64,000 nucleotides of DNA from Pyrinomonadaceae bacterium (lineage in GTDB: Bacteria > Acidobacteriota > Blastocatellia > Pyrinomonadales > Pyrinomonadaceae). Both the position numbers and the translations under genes were made by a program. The stretch lies in contig JANWYH010000002.1 of assembly GCA_025054715.1 (NCBI GenBank), forward strand, positions 1 through 64,000. Direction: 5' to 3'. Shown here in pieces: positions 26,998-35,210 of this stretch (positions are counted from its first letter, which is position 1; the number at the start of each line of letters is the position of its first letter). A model generated the notes under the pieces. That model was given only the letters and a program-made list of their open reading frames with translations, searched no databases and was not told where the DNA came from.

Positions 26998-27170
26998 AGC
27001 CCAGCCTAGGGCTGGGCTCAAAAAGGGAAGGCAGAACTGAAGGAACGCTCGGGAGGTCAGTCAAGCGCAGTGGCATACCACGCTTGGATGAGTGGTGGCA
27101 TGGCAAGGTCTTGATCAAATATCAAGCTATCCGCTTTTTTATATAGGCATTTAGTATGCCACTTCCAAGC
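26998..27170. ncRNA. candidate structured RNA, strand undetermined
   Basis: Elements visible: hairpin AGCCCAGCC/GGCTGGGCT (26998-27006/27010-27018); a stem AAGC-GTGG/CCAC-GCTT with CATA loop (27063-27085); a long-range stem GCTTGGA plus GTGGCAT (27082-27088, 27095-27101) pairing with ATGCCAC plus TCCAAGC (27156-27162, 27164-27170); and CTTGAT/ATCAAG (27110-27126) inside it. Some of these are mutually exclusive. All stems are Watson-Crick, so strand cannot be inferred. I could not match it to RNase P, SRP, tmRNA or a riboswitch I know. Confidence 0.35.
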
Positions 27171-27273
27171 TTTCAAGGATTTTAGGCTTTATAGGCAGAC
27201 ATCTCCTGACGGAAAGTTGGAATTTTTAACTAATTTCTAGAAGATTGCACTTTTTAGTGTATTTTTTGCGGGT

Positions 27274-29028
27274 TTATTTGCTACATCTTTCAACTTGTCT
27301 TTGTAGAGCAATTACTTCTTCGTTTTGAGGAGAGATTTCTAGAGCTGATTTAAGCCAGTTTTCTGCTTCTAAACAATTCTTAAACTCAATAGCAATTTTT
27401 GTCAAAGCTATGTAAGCTTCTATAAGACGGTTATCCCAAAAAATTGCGGTTCTAAAGTTACTTACAGCTTGATTCATTTCTCCACGCCTTAAGTAGATAT
27501 TTCCAATAAGCAAATATGCCTCTGCCGTCATTGGTTCACTCACCAAAACGCGCCTTAAAACCTGCATTGCTTCATCATCGCGTCCTTCTTTGTAGAGAGA
27601 CCTTGCTTGTTGCAAGAAAATCTCTATCTCGTTTACAGCCTTTTTCTCAGGCAATTTGTTCCTTTTTTCTGATATTACCACGGCTAATTCTTCTCTAGAA
27701 ACTTGACTAGTGCGCAAAGGTATTTCGAGGTTCTTGTTTTTAGTCCAAGTGTTTTCGAGTCTTGCGTAGTTCCTTAATAGTCTTCTTGCCTGATCATCAA
27801 GCTCAAAGGCTCTCTCTTTGTTTCCTATCTCCTGAAAAGCTTTGGCTAAAACGAAGCAAACCTCTCCATCATTTGGATTAGAAACTAAAACTTTTTCAAG
27901 ATTTTCTATGGCTTGCGCAAAGTCTTTATTTAAGAATAGAGCAATTCCGTAGTTAAAAAGTATCTCTGTATTTTCTGGGTCTGATGCAACGGCATTTTTA
28001 AGATATTCTATACCTTCATTCAGAAGTGCTGCACTTTTTCTTTTATCCTTCTTTTCTGCTAGAGAAGCCTGAATAGCTACTGCTCCGAGAAAGTTATGAA
28101 CTTTTATCATTTGCAGTTTTTCGGCAGCAGATCGTAAGGCAGCTAAAGCTTGCTCATAGTTTTTTTGTTGCCAATAAATTAAACCTATATGAAACGAAGA
28201 CTCTGGATAACGAGAACTGTCCTGTGGAATCAAGGAAAAATACCTTATTGCTTCTTGAAGGCGACTTTGAGCCATATAAAGATAACCCAATTCGATTGCG
28301 GCATCAGCATAAATTTTGTCTGATGGGTCTTCTCGTTCGGCGTAGATTCTCAAAGCATTCTTCAAGTAATTTTCACGAAGCTCTGTTTGGTTAGAAAGAA
28401 GCCCTTTTATGTAAGCTTCAAAAGCTTTCGGTGGTACCCTGTTAGTAACCTTCCTAATAAAATCCATCTCAGAAAAAGGAAATGTTCCTACTGAACCAGA
28501 AATACGCAAAAAAATTCTGTAAGCGAGCTTTCCTTGAAGTTGTTGCAATTTTGTCAAAGCTTCGCTTAGTAGAATTGAGTTATCACCTAACCCTTCATCA
28601 CTGCCTAGAATTTTCCCTTTATCTACTTCTATGATTATTGCTTTCACGCTAATAGTGGCATCCGTCTGCTCTTTTGCCGGAAAGATATTATATTCTCCTA
28701 TTACCAACATCGAAGATGCGGTTTCACGAGCAACCTTTAGCGATGATGCAATCGAAGGAAGACTAGTAAGCGAAATTCTCAGCTGCTGCTGGGCAATTTT
28801 TCTTTCTTCATTCGATACGACTTCTATTGAAAGCGAGCTTACCTCTTTTGAATCACCTAGCAAGTCAGCCAAGCCCTTAGCAATTGCTTCACCTATCCAA
28901 TTAAACTCTGATTTATTCTCAATGGGGCTTTTGTTTTCAAACGGCATGAAAATAACTCTATTCTTAGGAGTTTGCGCACTTACTTTCAGGAAAGTAAACA
29001 AAAGTAAGACTAAAATAGCTCTCTTCAT
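27274..29028 (-). CDS. secreted TPR protein with an N-terminal FlgO/TolB-N-like domain
   Basis: 584 aa. A signal peptide (residues 1-18, ending LKVSAQ) precedes a domain with VIFMPFENKS and FNWIGEAIAKGLADLL. Such 'PFxN...WxGExxAxxL' modules occur in FlgO/CsgG/TolB-N-like periplasmic proteins and ahead of TPR arrays. Two TPR blocks follow (about 235-410 and 475-580, e.g. YLLIGNIYLRRGEMNQAVSNFRTAI, quoted in part). It is probably a periplasmic scaffold. The gene stands alone on the minus strand, upstream of the structured gap before lnt. Confidence 0.75.
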   Translation of the reverse strand: MKRAILVLLLFTFLKVSAQTPKNRVIFMPFENKSPIENKSEFNWIGEAIAKGLADLLGDSKEVSSLSIEVVSNEERKIAQQQLRISLTSLPSIASSLKVARETASSMLVIGEYNIFPAKEQTDATISVKAIIIEVDKGKILGSDEGLGDNSILLSEALTKLQQLQGKLAYRIFLRISGSVGTFPFSEMDFIRKVTNRVPPKAFEAYIKGLLSNQTELRENYLKNALRIYAEREDPSDKIYADAAIELGYLYMAQSRLQEAIRYFSLIPQDSSRYPESSFHIGLIYWQQKNYEQALAALRSAAEKLQMIKVHNFLGAVAIQASLAEKKDKRKSAALLNEGIEYLKNAVASDPENTEILFNYGIALFLNKDFAQAIENLEKVLVSNPNDGEVCFVLAKAFQEIGNKERAFELDDQARRLLRNYARLENTWTKNKNLEIPLRTSQVSREELAVVISEKRNKLPEKKAVNEIEIFLQQARSLYKEGRDDEAMQVLRRVLVSEPMTAEAYLLIGNIYLRRGEMNQAVSNFRTAIFWDNRLIEAYIALTKIAIEFKNCLEAENWLKSALEISPQNEEVIALQRQVERCSK

Positions 29029-29123
29029 AAAACTTTCTACAAAAACATGCTCCCAACGAGGAATCTATTTTTGAATTAGATGCTTTCAGACATTTCATTC
29101 GGTGTTTGGCGGGAAGTAAAAAT

Positions 29124-29199
29124 TGGCAGTCGGTACGGGATTCGAACCCGTGTTACCGCCGTGAAAGGGCGGTGTCCTAGTCCACTAGACGAACCGACC
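29124..29199 (-). tRNA. tRNA-Glu (anticodon TTC)
   Basis: Minus strand, 76 nt with the CCA encoded (29126-29124). The acceptor arms GGTCGGT and ACCGACT pair with one terminal G.U; the anticodon stem-loop reads CCGCC-CTTTCAC-GGCGG with anticodon TTC; the T arm has GGGTTCGAATCCC. A strong promoter lies 36 bp upstream. A short reading frame covering the tRNA is an artefact. Confidence 0.97.
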
Positions 29200-29234
29200 T
29201 CATTATTCAAACAACAGTAAAAACGCGAAATTTC

Positions 29235-29263
29235 AGAATAGCTAATAACACCTTTCTTGTCAA
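29235..29263 (-). promoter_or_regulatory. sigma-70 promoter of tRNA-Glu
   Basis: On the minus strand TTGACA (29263-29258), 17-bp spacer, TATTCT (29240-29235). The predicted start near 29228 gives a ~29-nt tRNA leader. Confidence 0.75.
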
Positions 29264-29475
29264 ATCTCGCTATAAAGATTTCCACACTTTCAAAAATTAA
29301 AACAACAAAATCTTCATTTTGATACTAGATTAAACTTGACTTTTTTGCGAATTAGAATTAGTCTAATTTTAGTTTCATAGTAACCTAACGATGTGTTAAG
29401 TTCCGCACTTCTACTATTAGTATTTAAGGGCGAGCAGAGGGCAGTTAAAAACTTATTCCAAGGAGATAACGATCT
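29264..29475. other. upstream region of the cytochrome gene
   Basis: About 210 bp without a gene. It contains TTGACT (29336-29341) followed by AT-rich sequence with TCTAAT at 29362 (20-bp spacing, non-ideal) and the ribosome site AAGGAGAT at 29459-29466 before ATG 29476. Confidence 0.4.
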
Positions 29476-30855
29476 ATGAAAAAGGCGAAACTTATAGTTA
29501 GTGCGGTTGCGATTCTCTTCGCTATAACTCTTTTCGCAAGCTTACACGGCACACGCACCAGTGCCAAACAAGAGTCATCTGAAGACTTTAAGAAAATGGT
29601 AGAAAAAATGAAGGCTGAAAAGCCTGCGATCATGAAAAGGCACATGGAACTCCTACAAGAAAGATACGATCTTAGTAACCGTCCGTCAAAAACGGTTACG
29701 ATGTCAAGAGGAAAGCCAATTCAAGAAGGTGTCAGAGTTAAGTTGCCCGAAGGAATGACTTGGGAAAAACTAGCCTCCATGTCTCCGGAAGAAATCAGAG
29801 AAAAAGGGCTTTTCCCGAAAGGTTTTATGCCACTACCACATCCAAACCATCCAGAAGGTGGCATGCTGTTTCCTAAGTTCCACATAGACGAAATCCTGCG
29901 TCAGGAAGGTAGAGACCTTACAAGATTTGACCTTGATTACGATTTACCCGAACACTTTCTGCCAGAATTCCCTGCCCCAATTTACCTTACGACTCGTCCT
30001 GACCTAGGAGATGTTTCAAAGGGACAGCTGGTCACAATTGACAACTACTACGAGCTCTTCAAAAACATCTTGAATCCTAAACAACTGGAAGGACTTAGAC
30101 TTTTAGTAACTCCGTTTCCTCAACAGCAATTTAATCAAACTGACGATAGACGCTCAGAGAAACCAAGCCGTGGCGTTACCTGTTTTGACTGTCATGCAAA
30201 CGGACATACAAACGCAGCTACTCACCTAGTCGGAGATATACGTCCTCAAGAATTCAGACGCAGAATTGACACGCCGTCACTACGCGGCGTCAACATTCAA
30301 CGCTTATTCGGTTCACAACGTGCGCTAAAGAGCATAGAAGATTTCACAGAATTTGAACAAAGAGCTGCTTACTTCGATGGAGACCCAATAATGGCAACTA
30401 AAAAGGGCGTAAATCCTTTAGAACGCGGTAGCCAAGTGCATGCTATGGCTGAGTTCCAAGAATTACTTGATTTCCCACCTGCGCCAAAATTAAACATTTT
30501 CGGAAAACTTGATCCCAAAAAGGCAACTCCTTCGGAACTTCGAGGACAAGAGCTTTTCTTTGGAAAAGCCCAGTGCGCAACCTGTCATACACCACCCTAC
30601 TACACAGATAACATGATGCATAATCTCAGAGTCGAGCGTTTTTACAAGCCTCAAATGATAAATGGCAGAATGGCAAGTGCTGATGGACCAATCAAAACTC
30701 CTGTCTTACGAGGTATTAAGGACTCTCCGCCTTATCTACATGACGGAAGGCTTCTGACGCTTGAAGATACTGTTGAATTTTTCAACCTTATCTTAGAACT
30801 CAAGCTTACAGAACAAGAAAAGCAAGACCTTGTGGCTTTCCTAAGAGCACTATAA
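29476..30855 (+). CDS. exported di-heme c-type cytochrome (peroxidase/MauG-like)
   Basis: 459 aa with a signal peptide (about residues 1-30). Two covalent heme sites are visible, CFDCH (236-240) and CATCH (367-371). The C-terminal half (GQELFFGKAQCATCHTPPYY, then KTPVLRGIKDSPPYLHDGRL and LEDTVEFFN) matches the cytochrome c peroxidase/MauG-like family. The N-terminal ~220 residues are family-specific and have no motif I recognise. Likely periplasmic electron transfer or peroxide reduction; substrate unknown. Good AAGGAG site and a hairpin terminator after the stop. Confidence 0.8.
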   Translation: MKKAKLIVSAVAILFAITLFASLHGTRTSAKQESSEDFKKMVEKMKAEKPAIMKRHMELLQERYDLSNRPSKTVTMSRGKPIQEGVRVKLPEGMTWEKLASMSPEEIREKGLFPKGFMPLPHPNHPEGGMLFPKFHIDEILRQEGRDLTRFDLDYDLPEHFLPEFPAPIYLTTRPDLGDVSKGQLVTIDNYYELFKNILNPKQLEGLRLLVTPFPQQQFNQTDDRRSEKPSRGVTCFDCHANGHTNAATHLVGDIRPQEFRRRIDTPSLRGVNIQRLFGSQRALKSIEDFTEFEQRAAYFDGDPIMATKKGVNPLERGSQVHAMAEFQELLDFPPAPKLNIFGKLDPKKATPSELRGQELFFGKAQCATCHTPPYYTDNMMHNLRVERFYKPQMINGRMASADGPIKTPVLRGIKDSPPYLHDGRLLTLEDTVEFFNLILELKLTEQEKQDLVAFLRAL

Positions 30856-30862
30856 AATCAAG

Positions 30863-30890
30863 GCGCATCTCTTCGCTTGAAGAGATGCGC
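30863..30890 (+). terminator. hairpin terminator after the cytochrome gene
   Basis: Perfect 12-bp stem GCGCATCTCTTC / GAAGAGATGCGC with GCTT loop; the following TATATTT is only weakly T-rich. Confidence 0.7.
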
Positions 30891-30911
30891 TATATTTCAT
30901 TGAATACTTTA

Positions 30912-30930
30912 AAGAAAACAAAGTTTTCTT
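30912..30930. terminator. second, AT-rich hairpin between convergent genes
   Basis: AAGAAAAC-AAA-GTTTTCTT, with T-rich flank on the minus strand (TTTAAAG). It may terminate the PEP-CTERM/PEGA operon. A further inverted repeat CAATCTAT/ATAGATTG lies at 30969-30992. Confidence 0.45.
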
Positions 30931-31024
30931 AGTTCATCGAGTCTTTCCTTTAGTCGCAATATCTCAATCTATCTGCCGATATAGATTGCTGATATCTAAT
31001 TTTTCCCTCCTAAGGAAAAAGCCT

Positions 31025-31966
31025 TCATCTCAAAACGGGTGGTTTACCTCCAGGAGGGATTACCCACAATTGATATGTAGTCTTTTCCTTTGTCAATTCG
31101 CTCTGAGTTATGACTATTCTTCTTGGGTCAATCCCACGCACCTTTGTTAGGTAATCAAGAGTCCTTTTAGCAAGAACGTCAGCTTTGTTACGAGTGCGGC
31201 TAATTTTATCCGTTCCTTGATATATAATTATGTAACCTTGAGACTCAGGCTTGTTTTGAAGCTCAATTACAAAATTATCTAGTCTCGCTTTGTCATCATC
31301 AAACGAGCGTGATACAAATTCATCAAAATTATAGGATTTCGGCTCAGGTATAGATAACTTTTCTACTTCTGTATTAACTCTGTTCTTCTGAAAACAGGTG
31401 TTACCGTAAACATCGTCAGAGACATCTAGTTCGGCTATTATGGTTTTGCCACCAAGCCCTGTTGAGTCTACAGTTATGCTGGAAGTTCCAAGACCGCTTA
31501 TTATCTTTGCGCCTTCTGGAAACACACGCCAGCGATAGCTTAAAGGAATTTCCGTATTTTGAACTCGGTTCATCGCAACAAAAGTTACCAGATCACCTTC
31601 TTTTATCTTGTCGGGGGCTTCAACCCATACATCATAAGGACAAGGGCGTTTTGTAACCTTTTCTACTACCTTCACACAAATACAGTTTCTAACTCCTTTG
31701 CGAATCTCTATCTGCTTGACATAAGTTTGTCCGTTTGGTCCTCTGATTTCTAGCTTATGAGTTCCGGGCGAAAGATAGAATTCAGCAGGAGTATCAACAC
31801 CTGACATACCTATTACCACACCATCGACCACAACTGGATACGATTCAGGCGATGTTTTTATGGAGAGAATACCTGTATTCTTTGGCGGTTTTTTCTCGTC
31901 ATTTGCAAGGGATAAACCGAAGCTAAAAAACAGTAGTAAAAATGCACATACACACGTCGCTCTCAT
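31025..31966 (-). CDS. PEGA-domain protein with OmpA-like C-terminus
   Basis: 313 aa. Signal peptide (about 1-21), then a PEGA-type beta domain (about 30-100; GILSIKTSPESYPVVVDGVVIG, shown in part, and LSPGTHKLEIRGP). A central immunoglobulin-like region with VEAPDKIKEGDLVTFVA and several Cys follows. The C-terminal part (KADVLAKRTLDYLTKVRGIDPRRIVITQ, quoted in part) looks like an OmpA/MotB peptidoglycan-binding core, though the key Asp/Arg residues are not all evident. It overlaps the preceding PEP-CTERM gene by 4 bp (ATGA), so the two proteins probably act together at the cell surface. Confidence 0.65.
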   Translation of the reverse strand: MRATCVCAFLLLFFSFGLSLANDEKKPPKNTGILSIKTSPESYPVVVDGVVIGMSGVDTPAEFYLSPGTHKLEIRGPNGQTYVKQIEIRKGVRNCICVKVVEKVTKRPCPYDVWVEAPDKIKEGDLVTFVAMNRVQNTEIPLSYRWRVFPEGAKIISGLGTSSITVDSTGLGGKTIIAELDVSDDVYGNTCFQKNRVNTEVEKLSIPEPKSYNFDEFVSRSFDDDKARLDNFVIELQNKPESQGYIIIYQGTDKISRTRNKADVLAKRTLDYLTKVRGIDPRRIVITQSELTKEKTTYQLWVIPPGGKPPVLR

Positions 31967-32559
31967 TTTTCTTCCCTCCTGCTTCTAGAAAATCTTTTTC
32001 TAGCAATAATTCCTATACCTGCCAATCCAGTTCCAAATAGCAGAACAGCTATCGGCTCTGGAATCGGTTCTTTAGGAGTCGGCGTCTTTGTTGGTGGCCT
32101 CGTGGGTGTAGGCGTTACTGTAGGTGTAGGTGTCAGAGTTGGAGTTACCGTGGGCGTAGGCGTTGTGGTTGGGGTCGGAGTCACGATAGGCGTTTCCTCA
32201 CTCGTTATAAGGGGCACAAACGGAACGGCACCGAGCCCTAATAATGTCCACCAAGGAAAACCGCCTGCAGCCGGTATTACAACAGGACATTCGCACGCCT
32301 CGTCTTCGACTATTGATGTAGTAGTTTCTACTATTACCCTCTCGTCTTGTGTGGTTTGAGCATTTTCCCCACTTTGAGACTTATCTTTTGGTGGGTCGGT
32401 AAGACGTAGCTTTACGTAACTTCCCGAAGACGGTCTTAAATCGATTACTCGTTGCACGCGATCTAGACCTATGGGAGCAGCGGAAATTGTATCAAGTCCT
32501 ATAAAGATAAGCGTTACCAATAATATCAGGTTTTTCTTTACCTTGCTCATCGTTTTCAA
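31963..32559 (-). CDS. PEP-CTERM sorted surface protein with Pro/Thr-rich stalk
   Basis: 198 aa. Signal peptide (about residues 8-28), a ~70-residue polar region with CEC, a hydrophobic segment (102-120), a Thr-Pro repeat stalk (about 124-160) and a C-terminal PEP-CTERM signal: PEP at 167-169, hydrophobic helix VLLFGTGLAGIGIIA, then the basic end RKRFSRSRR. Exosortase (EpsH) and EPS genes normally process such proteins; none is in this window. Start could also be the second ATG at 32550. Confidence 0.8.
   Translation of the reverse strand: MKTMSKVKKNLILLVTLIFIGLDTISAAPIGLDRVQRVIDLRPSSGSYVKLRLTDPPKDKSQSGENAQTTQDERVIVETTTSIVEDEACECPVVIPAAGGFPWWTLLGLGAVPFVPLITSEETPIVTPTPTTTPTPTVTPTLTPTPTVTPTPTRPPTKTPTPKEPIPEPIAVLLFGTGLAGIGIIARKRFSRSRREEK
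32098..32190. repeat. degenerate short tandem repeats encoding the Thr-Pro stalk
   Basis: Units of about 6-12 bp built on GTAGG(T/C)GT / GTTGG(A/G)GT on the plus strand, i.e. Thr-Pro codons on the coding strand. Such tracts change length by slippage. Confidence 0.7.
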
Positions 32560-32630
32560 AGCCTGTTGAATTTAACTCTAAGAAAGGGTAAGTTTTAATT
32601 AGATACTTTTTCCAAAATTTTCGAAGAATC

Positions 32631-34034
32631 ATGTCAGAAGAAATAATTGGCAAAATTTTAGTAGATAAGTACAAAATTGAATCAATACTAAAAAGAAAGC
32701 AAGATTTTCTAATTTGTGCGGGAAAGCAGATTCTTTTAGATAAACCTGTTCTAATAAAACTCTTTTTCAAGCCATCAGTAAATCTTATCACGCAAGAAAT
32801 CCGTAGTCTTGCCACACTTCCCCATCCAAACATTGCGGGGTTGATAGATTATGGCGAGCAGGAAGATGGCACTATTTTTCTAATTACGGAAGCAATTAAA
32901 GGCAAAAGCCTCAAACAAACAATTCTTGAAAACGGATTCTTCGAGCTTGAAAAAGCAAATGACTTAATTCAGCAAATTTCATCAGCACTTATTGCGGCAC
33001 ATGCAAACGGTGTAGTTCACGGAAGATTAAACAGCGAAGACATCTATGTTGCTACGTCAGCCGACGGCAAGGACTTCGTGAAAATTTCTGGTTTTGGTCT
33101 AATCGGTAGTCCCGTGACAATGGAAGAAGCATTTTACCTTGCTCCTGAACAATTTTCAAAGAATGATTTGAAAGATACTCGCTCCGATATTTACTCTCTA
33201 GGAATAATCGCTTATGAGCTTTTAACAGGACACTTACCATTTTCTGGAAAAAGTCTAGATGAAGTAATGCAAAAGCACCTCAAAGAAACTCCTCCTCCAA
33301 TTTCCCATTTTCGGAAAGACATTCCTAGCGAAATCGAAGAAATAATTCGAAGAGCATTGGCAAAATCACCCGACAACCGCTTCCAGACTGTTAAAGGATT
33401 TGCCGAAAACTTCGATTTTGCCGTAAAGTTTGCAAAGAAATTAGCTCATACGAGCACGCAAGTAGCAGTTCCGAAGAATAATCCATGGAAAACGGCTTTC
33501 ATTGTTTTCTCAGGAATCATGATTCTAGGTAGCTTGTTTATTTATCTAACGCAAGTCAAGCAAACAGAACCTCCTACGTTACCCATAGAGGCAAACAGTA
33601 TTCCGGTTCAACCCTTAAATCCCGCGACCGGTATGATCGAACAGAGCCTTTCAAATATGTCTAACTTTGAATCAATGTCAAACATGATTCAATCTAACAT
33701 GAAACCCGAGGTCGTAAGAAGCAACGATTCTTGGTCTAGTGGAGCTTTCATCCCACCGCCAAGCACGCAATACTATGACGGAAATGTTAATCCACAAAGC
33801 CCGTTCATGGCGTCAGACGGGAATGTCTATATCATTGTCCCCAAAGCAAGTTCAAATTCAAATTCAAATCAACATACAAAACCGGAAACGAATAAATCTG
33901 CACCAAAGGCTTCGCCAACATCTGCTGCAAACCTAGAAGTTAAACCACAAAACAAGACGGCTGAACCAACTTTGCAAGAACCTAAAAACTCTCCAAAACC
34001 AACACCCTCTCCTACGCAAAACTTGCAAAAATAG
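32631..34034 (+). CDS. membrane-anchored serine/threonine pseudokinase
   Basis: 467 aa. Residues 1-265 have the protein kinase fold: VLIKLFF with Lys43, Glu56 in helix C, HANGVVHGRLNSEDIYV, YLAPEQF and DTRSDIYSLGIIAYELLTGHLPF. Catalytic positions are missing. The glycine-rich loop is absent, the HRD motif reads HGR (130-132), and DFG reads GFG (154-156). It is therefore probably a pseudokinase. One transmembrane helix lies at about 288-307, followed by a ~160-residue extracytoplasmic tail rich in Ser, Asn, Pro and Thr. No Shine-Dalgarno is visible at ATG 32631. It is 12 bp from the MOT1-type transporter gene and probably co-transcribed with it. Confidence 0.8.
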   Translation: MSEEIIGKILVDKYKIESILKRKQDFLICAGKQILLDKPVLIKLFFKPSVNLITQEIRSLATLPHPNIAGLIDYGEQEDGTIFLITEAIKGKSLKQTILENGFFELEKANDLIQQISSALIAAHANGVVHGRLNSEDIYVATSADGKDFVKISGFGLIGSPVTMEEAFYLAPEQFSKNDLKDTRSDIYSLGIIAYELLTGHLPFSGKSLDEVMQKHLKETPPPISHFRKDIPSEIEEIIRRALAKSPDNRFQTVKGFAENFDFAVKFAKKLAHTSTQVAVPKNNPWKTAFIVFSGIMILGSLFIYLTQVKQTEPPTLPIEANSIPVQPLNPATGMIEQSLSNMSNFESMSNMIQSNMKPEVVRSNDSWSSGAFIPPPSTQYYDGNVNPQSPFMASDGNVYIIVPKASSNSNSNQHTKPETNKSAPKASPTSAANLEVKPQNKTAEPTLQEPKNSPKPTPSPTQNLQK

Positions 34035-34046
34035 CTTTAACTAAAT

Positions 34047-35180
34047 ATGAATGGCATAAAATTCAATCGTCAGGAACTTTCAGGCGCTTTTGGTGACATA
34101 GGAACAGATTTCCCACTCATAGTTGCGATGATTTTAACAACGGGTCTTCATGGCCCCAGCGTTTTAATTACCTTTGGGCTTCTACAAATCTTTACTGGTT
34201 TGGTTTACAAAATACCTATGCCGGTTCAGCCTCTAAAAGCAATGGCTACGATCGTTATATCGCAAAAGATCGCCGGAAACATCTTGCTTGGAGCTGGACT
34301 CGCCATAGGTTTAGTCATGTTTTTTCTCTCTCTTGTAGGTCTTCTTGAAAAACTAACAAAGCTCATTCCAAAAGCAGTAGTGCGTGGAATCCAATTAGGA
34401 CTTGGAATCAGCCTTTGCATAATTGCCTTGAAAGAATACATCCCTTCGGAACAAATCTCAGGCTATTTAATAGCTATTGTTGCCTTCACAATTACAATTT
34501 TACTAATTGATAACAAGTACCTTCCCGTAGCTTTTCTGATAATCCTGCTGGGCGTAATCTATGCTCTGATTTTTAATGTAAACATACAAGTTATTCGCAA
34601 TTCCATCGGGATAAACTTGCCCCAATTTCATATTCCTACTATTGAAGATATAATTACAGGTTTTGTTCTCCTAGCACTTCCTCAGATACCTCTTTCTTTA
34701 GGAAATTCAATAATAGCAACCAAGCAAGTTACAGACGATTTGTTTCCAGAAAAGAACCTTTCCGTTAAAAAAATAGGAATAACCTACTCGATTATGAATT
34801 TAGTATCACCTTTTCTCAGTGGAGTCCCTTGCTGCCACGGTTCAGGTGGGGTGATTGGACATTACACTTTCGGCGGTAGAACCGGTGGTTCCGTAGTAAT
34901 TTACGGAATCTTTTATATTTTACTAGGATTGTTTTTTGGAAGTAGCTTTGAAGAAATCGTTAAGGTATTTCCCCTTCCGATTTTAGGCGTAATACTGTTA
35001 TTCGAAGGAGTGGCGATGATGAGCCTGATAAAAGATTTAACGGAAGAAAAGAGAGACTTCTTTATAGCAGTTCTCGTTGGCGCTATTGCGACTGGCTTAC
35101 CTTACGGATTTGTGATTGCAATCACGATTGGAACTTTAATTTTCTATAGCCCAGTTAGAATAAAATCTCTTGCCAGATAG
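34047..35180 (+). CDS. MOT1-type sulfate/molybdate transporter
   Basis: 377 aa with about ten to twelve hydrophobic helices. Two family signatures are clear: GAFGDIGTDFPLIVAM near the N-terminus and PMPVQPLKAMATI, both hallmarks of the MOT1 branch of SulP-related transporters (PF16983). A later segment GVPCCHGSGGVIGHYTFGGRTG is also family-typical. Plants use MOT1 for molybdate; bacterial substrates are mostly untested. It follows the pseudokinase by 12 bp. Confidence 0.85.
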   Translation: MNGIKFNRQELSGAFGDIGTDFPLIVAMILTTGLHGPSVLITFGLLQIFTGLVYKIPMPVQPLKAMATIVISQKIAGNILLGAGLAIGLVMFFLSLVGLLEKLTKLIPKAVVRGIQLGLGISLCIIALKEYIPSEQISGYLIAIVAFTITILLIDNKYLPVAFLIILLGVIYALIFNVNIQVIRNSIGINLPQFHIPTIEDIITGFVLLALPQIPLSLGNSIIATKQVTDDLFPEKNLSVKKIGITYSIMNLVSPFLSGVPCCHGSGGVIGHYTFGGRTGGSVVIYGIFYILLGLFFGSSFEEIVKVFPLPILGVILLFEGVAMMSLIKDLTEEKRDFFIAVLVGAIATGLPYGFVIAITIGTLIFYSPVRIKSLAR

Positions 35181-35195
35181 TCGAACTAGCTTTGA

Positions 35196-35201
35196 TATAA
35201 T
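35196..35201 (+). promoter_or_regulatory. -10 box before the sigma-54 activator gene
   Basis: TATAAT with TTGCCA at 35170-35175 (20-bp spacing). The predicted start is about three bases before ATG 35211 and no ribosome site is seen. Confidence 0.4.
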
Positions 35202-35210
35202 CAAAACTAG

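Larger units (their letters stand above)
26768..27273. other. 506-bp intergenic region with repeats and structured segment
   Basis: No gene was found. From left to right it holds an 8-2-8 inverted repeat TGTCATTT/AAATGACA (26894-26911), two direct copies of TTCAATTTGA (26951-26960, 26969-26978), a perfect 9-bp hairpin AGCCCAGCC/GGCTGGGCT (26998-27018), and then a nested set of stems up to 27170, listed separately as a candidate RNA. The left half presumably includes the lnt promoter (minus strand). Confidence 0.6.

Noticed and set aside
27031-27060. possible SRP/4.5S RNA core
   Set aside because: Only a loose resemblance (GAAGGAA and AGGTCAG); the conserved GGAAGGAAGCAG arrangement is not present.
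27021-27090. possible cobalamin riboswitch
   Set aside because: AAGGGAAGGC resembles part of a B12 box region, but the remaining conserved elements are absent and the downstream gene is not related.
29076-29285. 69-aa minus-strand frame
   Set aside because: It covers the tRNA-Glu gene and its promoter.
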